Source: Kiritimatiellia bacterium | GTDB taxonomy: Bacteria > Verrucomicrobiota > Kiritimatiellia > RFP12 > UBA3636 | DNA: 35,617 bases | Direction of reading: 5' to 3' | Assembly (NCBI GenBank): GCA_017424105.1 | Contig: JAFPBK010000101.1 | Coordinates: forward strand, 1-35,617 | Notes under the pieces: generated by a model | What the model saw: the letters and a program-made list of their open reading frames with translations, nothing else | The model's database searches: none | Told to the model about the DNA's origin: nothing | Program-made: the position numbers and the translations under genes | Shown: in pieces, positions 1 through 8,186 of the stretch | Layout: every line of letters begins with the position of its first letter | Position numbering within the stretch: position 1 is the stretch's first letter

Positions 1-540
1 CAACTGATCTTTTTCTAGCATGATACGTAGGGCATATGTTTCATCTTCTGTAATTGTTACACCCTGTAGATCAACCCATGCATTTCCTTCTGCTGTCTTA
101 ACCCAAGCACAAAGAACTCTATTTGTAACCTCGCTAGTTGTATCATCAACTAGGTTCTTTAGGTAAACAGCTGTATGAATATCTGTCTCTGTTACAGTTG
201 GTTCTGTATCTGAACCAACAAATGTTACGTCAGCATCAATGTAAGTGATTGCTGTTGTGTCATTATCAGCATTTGGTGTCCATGTTAGGTCTGTGCCCTG
301 TGTGTTTAGCTTTAGCTGACCGTCTTCAATTGTTGACTGGTCGCCTTCTTCAGTTGTCCACCAACCATTTTCAGATGTGCCGTAGGCATTATTCAATGTA
401 TTTGTCAATGAGCCGTCTTCTGCAACAGTAAGACCATCAAAGTCCATTGACCACCAAGTTGTCTCAGAAGCCAAAGCACTTGAAGAAGCTACTAATGCTG
501 CAGACATCATTGCAGTAGTTAGAATTTTTGAGAATTTCAT
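1..540 (-). CDS. Secreted protein of unknown function, 3' part cut off by the window edge
   Basis: Reading leftward from an ATG at 538-540, 180 codons are open to the window edge with no stop, so the C-terminus is missing. The first 24 residues are a clear signal peptide: K2 and K5, a hydrophobic Ala/Leu/Val/Met core, and an Ala-Leu-Ala cleavage site before Ser25. The mature part begins with Trp-Trp and is rich in Thr, Asp, Glu and Asn, as in beta-sandwich surface proteins; the early Met-Asp-Phe-Asp-Gly segment recalls the first strand of LamG/ConA-like domains, but I cannot assign a family. An AGGAG ribosome-binding site lies 8-12 bases before the ATG, and a near-consensus promoter (626-655) with a 5'-end hairpin (594-617) precedes it, suggesting strong expression. 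Exported location is well supported; function is unknown. Confidence 0.85.
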   Translation of the reverse strand, partial: MKFSKILTTAMMSAALVASSSALASETTWWSMDFDGLTVAEDGSLTNTLNNAYGTSENGWWTTEEGDQSTIEDGQLKLNTQGTDLTWTPNADNDTTAITYIDADVTFVGSDTEPTVTETDIHTAVYLKNLVDDTTSEVTNRVLCAWVKTAEGNAWVDLQGVTITEDETYALRIMLEKDQL

Positions 541-593
541 ATTCCCGCTCCTATTTTTCGTTATTTTACTTATTGTTTGTTAAAAACATATTA

Positions 594-617
594 AAAGTTG
601 TAACCTATCCCAACTTT
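594..617 (-). other. Hairpin at the predicted 5' end of the secreted-protein mRNA
   Basis: A perfect 7-bp inverted repeat (AAAGTTG/CAACTTT, 10-base loop) starts within a few bases of the transcription start expected from the -10 box at 626-631. Hairpins at extreme 5' ends are known to stabilise bacterial mRNAs. That role here is inference. Confidence 0.4.
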
Positions 618-625
618 CAAATGAA

Positions 626-655
626 ATTATAGTACTAAACTATTAGTAGAGTCAA
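626..655 (-). promoter_or_regulatory. Promoter of the secreted-protein gene (TTGACT-N18-TATAAT)
   Basis: On the minus strand a -35 box TTGACT (650-655) is separated by 18 bases from a perfect -10 box TATAAT (626-631). The start codon lies about 85 bases downstream, with a 5'-UTR hairpin between. This is one of the best sigma70-type matches in the window. The sequence from 656 to 780 upstream holds no gene: it is AT-rich, with a short alternating CG then TA tract at 714-733. Confidence 0.75.
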
Positions 656-780
656 CCCTATTTTAGAAAAAAATAATAAATTTTTAATATTTTTTATTTT
701 CATTATACTCTCTCGCGCGCGACATATATATATACTCTCACATAAACTTTTAGCTACCACACTTTTTCAACCGCTATCTT

Positions 781-820
781 ATAATAAAAAAGATGCGCAA
801 GAGTCTCCCCTCACGCACCT
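781..820 (-). terminator. Intrinsic terminator after the amidohydrolase gene (end of nine-gene unit)
   Basis: The minus-strand RNA forms a 7-bp outer stem from 814-820 and 791-797 (one G-U pair) enclosing a further GAG/CTC pairing, followed at 781-790 by a U-rich run. It lies 26 bases after the amidohydrolase stop codon and is the first clear terminator downstream of the promoter region near 17.0 kb. Confidence 0.8.
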
Positions 821-845
821 TATACATTTTATGCTACTGCGAATT

Positions 846-1910
846 TTATAGGTAAGTTTTTACTACCTTATCTACCTCAATAGCATCCTTCTCAGGCATT
901 AAGCAACGATATTTTTCAATATACTTTAATAGAGCTGCTGTGTTGATTGGTTTTGGTGTCTCACCAACTGTACGCTCAAAGTTCTTATAAAGAATGTTAT
1001 CCTTTGCTTCCTGTGGAAGATTCATGCCAGTGTGAATTCTATTAGCAAAGCCTTGGAACTTTTCTTCCGTAGCAATGTAACGATAAACACGGTCATACAA
1101 CCACTCCTGTGATTCGTGGCTGCCCGGAGTTATATCTGTACCAAACTGTATTCTCTCTGAATATTTAGTGAAAAATTCCTTATAATATTCAAAACGAGCA
1201 TCAAAGCCAAGATACATTTCTCCACCTGGAGTTATATCTACACCCATATTAGGATATTTTGCAAATGCCTCTTCAAGCTTTTCTGGACAACCAGAGAAGA
1301 ATAAGAAATGTGCAAAATTTACACAGAGATTTGGATGATGCTCAAGAATTGCAAAGGTTTGACGAACTACTTCATCGTAGGAAGCATAATCTCCATCGCC
1401 ATAGAACCAGCCTCTGCTTCTTAAATCATCCACTGCTGGGTTATTCTTATCCCAATACTGCTCTGGATCATTCACATGGAAGATCAGGTGTGTCTGATCC
1501 TTTTCCAATTCAGCAAAAAATGGGTCATAGAAGCTATCTGACATATCACGACCAATCATCTTGTGATGGCTTGGCTTACCCTCAAGCATCTTAATACCAT
1601 CAAAGCCGATTTCCATAAGCTCATGGTATTGTGTTACCAAATCCATTCCCTCTGGCATCTGATCTGGCACTGGATATTTGTGATAAGTAACACCGCCATG
1701 TGCAAATGTATTTTTGTTTACATGCTTATAAACTGCTTGTATGATGTTGTTTGAAACATTCATATCTCCTGCAGGAAGCGCAGCAAGATTGATTGCTTTC
1801 AAACCAAATTTATTACGATAGTACTCAAGACCATCAATAAAATAATTTCCAAATTTGTCATACCATCCCATAATATGAATATGAGAATCAATAACTATAT
1901 CTTTTGCCAT
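846..1910 (-). CDS. Amidohydrolase family 2 (metal-dependent TIM-barrel hydrolase)
   Basis: A 354-residue cytoplasmic protein with no signal peptide, beginning at an ATG with an AAGGAG site five bases upstream. The N-terminal Asp-Ser-His-Ile-His (H10, H12) is the HxH metal motif of the amidohydrolase superfamily. Further likely active-site elements are K107 in GIKMLEG, H145 in FHVNDPE, H201 in NFAHF, and D259 in FGTDITPG. This arrangement fits the amidohydrolase-2 group (Pfam PF04909), whose members hydrolyse or decarboxylate cyclic or carboxylated substrates. The real substrate cannot be read from sequence. It lies 44 bases after a Gfo/Idh oxidoreductase and ends the unit, so the two may act in one pathway on an uncommon sugar, polyol or lactone; that is inference. 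Alternative: an ACMSD-like decarboxylase. Confidence 0.85.
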   Translation of the reverse strand: MAKDIVIDSHIHIMGWYDKFGNYFIDGLEYYRNKFGLKAINLAALPAGDMNVSNNIIQAVYKHVNKNTFAHGGVTYHKYPVPDQMPEGMDLVTQYHELMEIGFDGIKMLEGKPSHHKMIGRDMSDSFYDPFFAELEKDQTHLIFHVNDPEQYWDKNNPAVDDLRSRGWFYGDGDYASYDEVVRQTFAILEHHPNLCVNFAHFLFFSGCPEKLEEAFAKYPNMGVDITPGGEMYLGFDARFEYYKEFFTKYSERIQFGTDITPGSHESQEWLYDRVYRYIATEEKFQGFANRIHTGMNLPQEAKDNILYKNFERTVGETPKPINTAALLKYIEKYRCLMPEKDAIEVDKVVKTYL

Positions 1911-1954
1911 AAATTTCTCCTTATGTCTGATAAACTGTAAATTAATTTTTTATG

Positions 1955-3142
1955 TTATTTTGAAAAATACTTCAAAATATCTGGATCAACTGGTGGAATT
2001 TCAAAAGGCATATTGTCCTCACGAATTGAACGTGTGCCCATTACACCTGTTGCTACAGAATATCGTGCAGCAAGTGGTGAGTTAACTCCTGCTCCTGCTA
2101 ATCCCTTTGCATACTTAACAAAAGAATCTACAATCAAAGGATCTGCACCACCATGCAAATCGTAGCCATTGATTACACGAATAATTTCGTCCTGCTCTCC
2201 CCAGCCATGGCGTGAACGAGAAATAGCAATCTTTGTTTCTGTAATATTTTCAATGCGTCCCTCATCACCAATAAATGTGTAGTTACGGCATGCATCTGGA
2301 GCATATTGACATTGCATGTAGTTTGCTGTAACTCCATTATCTAACTGCATCATAATTGTGCTGGAATCCTCAACATCAATTACAGGAGAAATTCCTGTCT
2401 GTGATAGAGGTGGCCAATTCTTATCATCAAATCTTGCACAGCCTAGCTCATCTGGAGAACGGCGATTCTTGCAACGATTATAAACTGATAGTTTACCCAT
2501 ACCAATTACTCGCTTTGTGAAGCCACCAGACAACCAGTGAATAACATCAATATCATGAGCGCCCTTTTGTAGAAGAAGACCTGTTGTATTCTTCTGCTCA
2601 GAATGCCAATCCTTAAAGTATGCATCACCACCATAGTTGATGAAGTGGCGGCACCATACTGTCTGCAAATTACCAATTGCACCCTCATCGATAAGACGCT
2701 TCATTGTTGTAACAAAAGCCATGTGGCGCATATTGTGACCAACAAAAATACGAGCCTTCTTTTCCTTTGCAGCACGAAGAATTTTGTCACAACCTTCAAT
2801 TGTAATAGCCATTGGCTTTTCCAAATAAACTGATTTACCAGCTTCAATTGCTGCAAGTGCCATCTCTTCATGACAATAGTCAGGAGTTGTAATAAATACA
2901 GCATCAACATCATCACGATCTAGTACACGACGATAATCCTCGCAGCAATACATCTTTGGTGCATTATCCTCTCTTTTGCGAATATGCTCCCAGCCCTTAA
3001 ATGCTTCCTTGCGGATATCACATAGAGCAACAACACGAGATCCCTCGCCAGGCTTATGTGCTAATGATGCCAGCCAGCCGCGACCACCTGCACCCAAAAC
3101 ACCAATTCTTAGCTCATCACTTGCTTTCATTTTTTTAGCCAT
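1955..3142 (-). CDS. Gfo/Idh/MocA-family NAD(P)-dependent oxidoreductase
   Basis: A 395-residue protein. Residues 12-22 (RIGVLGAGGRG) are the glycine-rich beta-alpha-beta turn of a Rossmann fold. E108-K109-P110 is the Glu-Lys-Pro motif of this family, and KGAHDID (193-199) supplies the usual His/Asp pair in the second, alpha/beta C-terminal domain (about residue 130 onward). The family oxidises or reduces sugars, inositols and related polyols with NAD(P). The extra glycine-rich turn and length near 395 resemble the larger sugar-dehydrogenase/glycosidase-like members common in Lentisphaerae and Planctomycetes, but the Tat signal often seen there is absent, so this one should be cytoplasmic. 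An AAAGGAG site precedes the ATG. It sits between recN (41 bases upstream) and the amidohydrolase (44 bases downstream). Substrate unknown. Confidence 0.9.
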   Translation of the reverse strand: MAKKMKASDELRIGVLGAGGRGWLASLAHKPGEGSRVVALCDIRKEAFKGWEHIRKREDNAPKMYCCEDYRRVLDRDDVDAVFITTPDYCHEEMALAAIEAGKSVYLEKPMAITIEGCDKILRAAKEKKARIFVGHNMRHMAFVTTMKRLIDEGAIGNLQTVWCRHFINYGGDAYFKDWHSEQKNTTGLLLQKGAHDIDVIHWLSGGFTKRVIGMGKLSVYNRCKNRRSPDELGCARFDDKNWPPLSQTGISPVIDVEDSSTIMMQLDNGVTANYMQCQYAPDACRNYTFIGDEGRIENITETKIAISRSRHGWGEQDEIIRVINGYDLHGGADPLIVDSFVKYAKGLAGAGVNSPLAARYSVATGVMGTRSIREDNMPFEIPPVDPDILKYFSK

Positions 3143-3183
3143 TTTATTCTCCTTTAGAAATATTCATTAAAGTTAAATTGTTA

Positions 3184-4851
3184 TTATTTATTTGCTTTTA
3201 GCAATTCTTTTGCATGCTCTTTTGTTACAGAAGTCAATGATGCACCACCGAGCATGCGAACCAATTCATCAATGCGCTGTTCCTCACTAAGTTCATCAAT
3301 ATGTGTTGAGGTACGACCATCAACAACAGACTTTGCCACAGCAAAATGCGTTGCACCACATGCAGCAACTTGAGGAAGATGGGTTATACAAATTACAAGA
3401 TGAGACTTTGCCACATGTGCTAACTTTTTACCAACCGTATGAGCAATCTCGCCACCAATATTAGCATCAATTTCATCAAATACGAGAATTGGTATTTTAT
3501 CATGCTCTGCAAGAGAAGTCTTAAGTGCAAGCATTACACGAGAAATTTCACCGCTTGAAGCTATCATGCGAAGTGGTCGTTGAGGTTCACCGGGATTTGG
3601 AGCAAAGCCAAACTCTGCCACATCAAATCCATTTGGTCCTTCGCCATTTTTAAGTTCAATTGTAAAGGCAGCTTGCGCAATACCTAAATCTGCTAATTCT
3701 TTTGAAACAGCTTTAGCTAATTGTGCTGCAGCAGCCTCTCGCTTTTGATGAAGCTTTGCACCTGCATCATTTAATTTAGAAGTAAGTGCTTCAATCTCTG
3801 CATCTATTTTTTCAGCACGCTCACCACGTGATGATAGCTCAGTAAGACGAGCGCTACCCTTCTCATAAAATTCAAGAACAGCTTCTAATGATTTACCATA
3901 TTTTGATTTTAAGCGTTCAACTAGATTAACACGATCATCTAGCCACTGAATTCTATCTGGTGAAATATCTAAACGAGAAGCAACATCTGCAATACTTTTT
4001 GCCAGTTCAGAAATTTGAATTGAAATTGATTTTGCATCATTCTTCCAATCAGCTGCACTTGTTGAGCCAAGCGAATCCATTTCATCAATCAGGCGAATAG
4101 CTGCTGCTACAGAATTTGTTGCAGCCATTTGATCATCTATCAGCGCAGCCATTGCACCATTTGCAAGCTCAATAATACGAGCCGCATTTGCTGCTTCTGT
4201 ATATTCTGCTAAAAGTGTTTCACCATCATCTTCAGAAAGCTTTGCTGCTGCTATTTCCTCTACCTGATATTTTAAAATATCAAGCTCACGCTCTGTAGCT
4301 TCTGCTGAGCCAAACAACTCCTCACGCTCAGCAAGCTTTATACGGCGCTGCTCCCAAAGTGAGTTAAATTCTCCACGCTCTTGTTGGCAATGTCCATAAG
4401 AATCAATTGCATCTAATTGGAAGGATTGATTTAATAGCGATTGATTATCATGAGGTCCATGCATATCTACCAAATGCACACCAAGTTTCGCAAGAAGACC
4501 AGCTGTGGCTGGACAGCTATTTATAGAGCAGCGACCAGTTCCTGTAGCCGAAATTGTACGCTTTAACAATAAAAGAGAATCCTCACAAGGAGCAATATCT
4601 GCTTCCTCAAGAATTGGCATAATTGTTTTTTCTAATTCTTGAGTAAGTTCAATTTCAGCAGTTACAATTGCTTGTGACGCTCCATGACGAATAGCACTTT
4701 TATCAGTACGTCCGCCTGTTAGCAAATCAATTGCTCCAATAAGCACTGACTTACCAGCACCTGTTTCACCTGTAACTGTATTTAATCCTTTATTAAATTC
4801 TATCTCAGCATATTCTACAACTGCGAGATCTTTAACCGTAATGCGTATCAT
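3184..4851 (-). CDS. recN: DNA repair protein RecN (SMC-like ATPase)
   Basis: A 555-residue protein, close to the usual RecN length. The Walker A motif GETGAGKS is at residues 28-35, a long central coiled coil rich in Ala/Glu/Lys spans roughly 150-390, the ABC signature region SSGEISRVMLALK is near residue 430, and the Walker B motif ILVFDEID starts at 455. RecN acts early in recombinational repair of double-strand breaks, in the cytoplasm on the nucleoid. Its place between a secreted protein and a sugar dehydrogenase is unusual, since recN more often neighbours argR, nadK or an rRNA-methyltransferase gene. Spacing to both neighbours is short (54 and 41 bases), so it is probably transcribed with them. 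No strong Shine-Dalgarno site is visible before the ATG, so translation may be modest. I see no LexA-like box immediately upstream. Confidence 0.95.
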   Translation of the reverse strand: MIRITVKDLAVVEYAEIEFNKGLNTVTGETGAGKSVLIGAIDLLTGGRTDKSAIRHGASQAIVTAEIELTQELEKTIMPILEEADIAPCEDSLLLLKRTISATGTGRCSINSCPATAGLLAKLGVHLVDMHGPHDNQSLLNQSFQLDAIDSYGHCQQERGEFNSLWEQRRIKLAEREELFGSAEATERELDILKYQVEEIAAAKLSEDDGETLLAEYTEAANAARIIELANGAMAALIDDQMAATNSVAAAIRLIDEMDSLGSTSAADWKNDAKSISIQISELAKSIADVASRLDISPDRIQWLDDRVNLVERLKSKYGKSLEAVLEFYEKGSARLTELSSRGERAEKIDAEIEALTSKLNDAGAKLHQKREAAAAQLAKAVSKELADLGIAQAAFTIELKNGEGPNGFDVAEFGFAPNPGEPQRPLRMIASSGEISRVMLALKTSLAEHDKIPILVFDEIDANIGGEIAHTVGKKLAHVAKSHLVICITHLPQVAACGATHFAVAKSVVDGRTSTHIDELSEEQRIDELVRMLGGASLTSVTKEHAKELLKANK

Positions 4852-4905
4852 TTATAATCTGGCTCTATGTTTTAACAATCGTTCTGTAAATTAAGAAAGA
4901 ATATT

Positions 4906-6753
4906 TTATTCAACCTCAATTGATAAATCATCGTCTGGTGGAATGATTTCATCTTCTTCTATATATTCACACTCATCCATGTTGACTTCATTTATAGCAA
5001 ATGTAGCAAGATTTGCAATTAAAAGTAATGTATCCTTACCAATTACAACACTCTCATAAATACTATCATTATTTGCAAATCCATTTACAAAAACAATGGC
5101 ATCAGATTGCTTGCTAGGGATAAGTCCTGCCTCTTTTAGAACATCTTCTCCTCCCATTAAAGTTGCAGCTATATTATAAAACTTATTAAATAAACCAGCA
5201 GGAGAAATCTGCATTACAGCATAAGGTTTATTGTCAGAAATATTTGTCATTGCGGAACGAATAAATTCATTTGATTTTGTTTCTTCAAATTTATTCTTTA
5301 ATTGAGCAACATCCATTGATTCAGGAGCAATATATGAATATGTTTCTTTACCCTCAATAAAAGTTTGCATTGTATAGCTGTCTGGGATAGTAATATTAAC
5401 AGACTTAGCAACTGCAAGACATTCATCCATCTCTTCAATTTCGCTTTCAGAAGAATTCTTTTTAACCTCATTCAATGCTGCTTTTAAATTGAAATTAACT
5501 GCTAATGGATTCATAAGCGTAACCAAAGGAGATGCTGGCTTATAATCGGCGTTCTCTAATACATAATTATATATATCAATAATTCCCTTATATGATGCTT
5601 TTTCATAAGGAGAAATATCAAAGCCATTCTTATATGTTGTTTTTTCTACGGATATTAAATTATTATTTTCTGTTATATCAATATCAAAACAGACCTCTTC
5701 CATAGCCTCACTAACAGCGTAGGTATCATTTGCAAATTTCTTAATACCTTCATACAATTTGACATTCATACCTTCTTCTTTAAGGAAAGAGAAAAGATTA
5801 GTAATTTCTTCTTTCTTTAATAATTCAGTATAAATCTCATCAAATTCTGACTGAGTCATTGCCAATGCAGAAATAAATTGATTAAGTATGCGCTTCTCAA
5901 ATTTATTTTCTTTAATTATACCAGAAAACAAACTGTTTGACTTGATTTTTACAGCTTCATCAATAGAAACAAATGAAGAATGAGAATCTATTAGTTTGCC
6001 ATACTCTGTTGTTTTATCAATGCTTGTGCTAGATTCTAAAATCAGTCCCAAATCCTTTTTATATGTTAAACCAACTTCTGATGTTTTATATGTGTTTATT
6101 ACATCAAAAACAGTCTTCATTACAGAAACAAAAACCTTCTTCAATGATTTTGGAGTACCCTCAAACACCATCTCTTCAATTTCTTCTGGGCTAAAAGAAA
6201 TTTCACCGATAGAATCTATACGTTGAGAAATTGTAACCAAATCTGCCTTTAGTGAAGTCTTAAAATCATATCCGTTTGATGCAGCAATGTTCTCACATAA
6301 TTTCTGTTGATTACTAAAGATTGCATATCCATCCTTTAGTACAACAAAATAATCTTCTGCATTAGAATAAAGTTGCTTTTCTTCATTGATAAGTTCAACA
6401 TTAAGTTTAGAAATTACCTCTTCCTTAGCTGATACATAAGGGATACAAATAACAAAAGCATCAGGTTCAAATTCTTCAGAATCTGTAATTTCCTTTTCTT
6501 CATCTACATAAACATATCCTGTCAGAGGTTTATCCAAAGCAGGTGTTATGAAATTTTCTGATATTGCTTGGGCTAAAAGCATTGGCACACTGTATGCCAC
6601 AATACCAAGCTGTAAATCTGCCCCCATAGCAGTAGCAACATTGCTGACTTCATTTATGCTTTTTACACGAATAGCACAATACTCAAAAAGCTCTGCTTTT
6701 CCATTAAATACTAATGCAAAAATTGCAACAAAAAATACAATTATTTTTTTCAT
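4906..6753 (-). CDS. Exported protein of unknown function with acidic tail
   Basis: A 615-residue protein that I do not recognise. Residues 1-20 form a typical signal peptide (two Lys, then Ile/Val/Phe-rich core, cleavage near Gly-Lys-Ala before Glu21). The mature protein is Glu/Asp/Lys/Asn-rich and has no Cys-rich, WD, TPR or enzyme motif I can name. It contains several long helical-looking stretches (for example around residues 250-350) and ends with a strongly acidic tail of Glu and Asp. The overall look, a long secreted alpha/beta protein with repeated Ile-Ser-Glu segments, is somewhat like DUF3352-type proteins, but this is a weak impression. The AAAGGG site and ATG are clear. It lies 16 bases after the YdjY-domain gene, the tightest junction in the unit, so the two are very likely translated together and may work together in the periplasm. 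Confidence 0.75.
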   Translation of the reverse strand: MKKIIVFFVAIFALVFNGKAELFEYCAIRVKSINEVSNVATAMGADLQLGIVAYSVPMLLAQAISENFITPALDKPLTGYVYVDEEKEITDSEEFEPDAFVICIPYVSAKEEVISKLNVELINEEKQLYSNAEDYFVVLKDGYAIFSNQQKLCENIAASNGYDFKTSLKADLVTISQRIDSIGEISFSPEEIEEMVFEGTPKSLKKVFVSVMKTVFDVINTYKTSEVGLTYKKDLGLILESSTSIDKTTEYGKLIDSHSSFVSIDEAVKIKSNSLFSGIIKENKFEKRILNQFISALAMTQSEFDEIYTELLKKEEITNLFSFLKEEGMNVKLYEGIKKFANDTYAVSEAMEEVCFDIDITENNNLISVEKTTYKNGFDISPYEKASYKGIIDIYNYVLENADYKPASPLVTLMNPLAVNFNLKAALNEVKKNSSESEIEEMDECLAVAKSVNITIPDSYTMQTFIEGKETYSYIAPESMDVAQLKNKFEETKSNEFIRSAMTNISDNKPYAVMQISPAGLFNKFYNIAATLMGGEDVLKEAGLIPSKQSDAIVFVNGFANNDSIYESVVIGKDTLLLIANLATFAINEVNMDECEYIEEDEIIPPDDDLSIEVE

Positions 6754-6769
6754 AATATGACCCTTTCTA

Positions 6770-8152
6770 TTATTCTATAATTTGTTTTCCGATAAAAATA
6801 AAAATATTACTATGTGTTTTTTGCAGAGGTTTTAATTCTGCTTGAAGCTCCATAAATGTTAAATTAGTTGGTGCAAAAACAAGTAATGGTGCTTTTCCAG
6901 AAGCAATATAATTTTTAAATACAGAATCCTCAAGAGACATATCTCGTTTCCATGATTCTGCTTGAACTACAAGCTCTGCAACATTTGTATCTTGATTTAT
7001 TTCATATTCTTTTGGCTCAAGTGTTGGGTTTATACTTTGAGAAGCATCTGGCCAAACTTCTTTAATTGCAATAAGCTTTTTTGAAATCTGGTTTTCTACT
7101 TTTGAGATATGTAGTTCAAGTGGCTGAGCAAGTCTGTCGGAGCGTTTCAACCAAGCTTCTTGAGGAAGAAATGCTTTATAATAAATATTGTTTTTAGGAG
7201 CTTCTACCTTTATCAATTCTTTTTGTTCTAAAGAATCAATTAAAACAGCAAATGCTGCAATATCAGTTAATGAAACATTTTCTGCAAAAGCCAGTTGTGC
7301 ATAAACATCTTGCTTATGCGTTAATTTATCATTGAGATACTTAACAAAATCAATTGGTTTGATTGCCCCAGCAGAATCTATAGAAATACCATCTTGTGTA
7401 AGTGTTGTAACAACATCTACATTACGATTTGGCGCTGAGTCTGGGCGAGCCTCTGGGCGAAGAATAATTTCTACGCGTTCTGCCTCATTGCTTATAACAT
7501 TTTTACTTACAAGAGACTTTTCGTAGACCTGTCCCTGTGGAGCACTCTTTGGAATATCAAAAACAGACAAAGGCTCATTATACATAGAAACAATAGAACC
7601 AGGACCCTCTGAATCACCGGCAAAGGTTTCCTCACCATCAGCAGATTTATTCCATTTACTGCCAAGATAAACAAATGTAATTGGATCCATTATCTTTTTC
7701 TGATTAACATCATAAATATAATCAGAGATTGGGCGCTCTACTCCATTATACTTTACAGAGACAGAATAATGCTCTCCCTTAGACCAAAAAGTAAGAGAGG
7801 AATAATCCACTGGGCGGCCACGCTTTGTTCCGAGCGACTCAATGGCTTTGCAAATACGAGTTGGTGTTGCATAAACTTTAAACAGTGCTTCATAATCATG
7901 ACCACTGTTAAAGGAAATAACAGCAAACTCGCTTATTCCTCCCTCCTTAATTTCTGTCGTGATAGCATCCAGTATTATTTCCTTTTTCTCCAAGTTTATA
8001 CAAATGCCACGCTCAACAACAAGCTGAGAATTTTCTGCTTTTCTTTTTTCAACAAGCTTATCAAGCTCTGATTCATAAGCAAGAATATCTATTTCTACAG
8101 CGAGAAGTGCGGTAGCTGTTGTCAATAATGCAGCAATTAATTTTGTTTTCAT
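6770..8152 (-). CDS. Exported YdjY-domain protein
   Basis: I chose the ATG at 8150-8152 (460 residues) because AAAGGG stands five bases before it; the in-frame ATG five codons earlier has no such site. Residues 1-18 are a signal peptide with an Ala/Leu/Thr core ending in Leu-Leu-Ala-Val. Residues about 45-115 look like a YdjY domain: a Glu-Arg-Gly strand, a Lys-Lys-Glu-Ile-Ile-Leu-Asp strand, the segment ISEFAVISFNSGHDYEALF, then the Ala-Thr-Pro-Thr helix leading to SLGTKRGRPVD. The domain is of unknown biochemical function and is frequent in Planctomycetes and Verrucomicrobia, often in exported proteins. The C-terminal 250 residues are unlike anything I can name. It probably forms a pair with the next gene, 16 bases downstream. 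Family assignment rests on motif memory only. Confidence 0.65.
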   Translation of the reverse strand: MKTKLIAALLTTATALLAVEIDILAYESELDKLVEKRKAENSQLVVERGICINLEKKEIILDAITTEIKEGGISEFAVISFNSGHDYEALFKVYATPTRICKAIESLGTKRGRPVDYSSLTFWSKGEHYSVSVKYNGVERPISDYIYDVNQKKIMDPITFVYLGSKWNKSADGEETFAGDSEGPGSIVSMYNEPLSVFDIPKSAPQGQVYEKSLVSKNVISNEAERVEIILRPEARPDSAPNRNVDVVTTLTQDGISIDSAGAIKPIDFVKYLNDKLTHKQDVYAQLAFAENVSLTDIAAFAVLIDSLEQKELIKVEAPKNNIYYKAFLPQEAWLKRSDRLAQPLELHISKVENQISKKLIAIKEVWPDASQSINPTLEPKEYEINQDTNVAELVVQAESWKRDMSLEDSVFKNYIASGKAPLLVFAPTNLTFMELQAELKPLQKTHSNIFIFIGKQIIE

Positions 8153-8186
8153 ATAAACCCTTTGCATAAAAAAGGAAATAATTATA

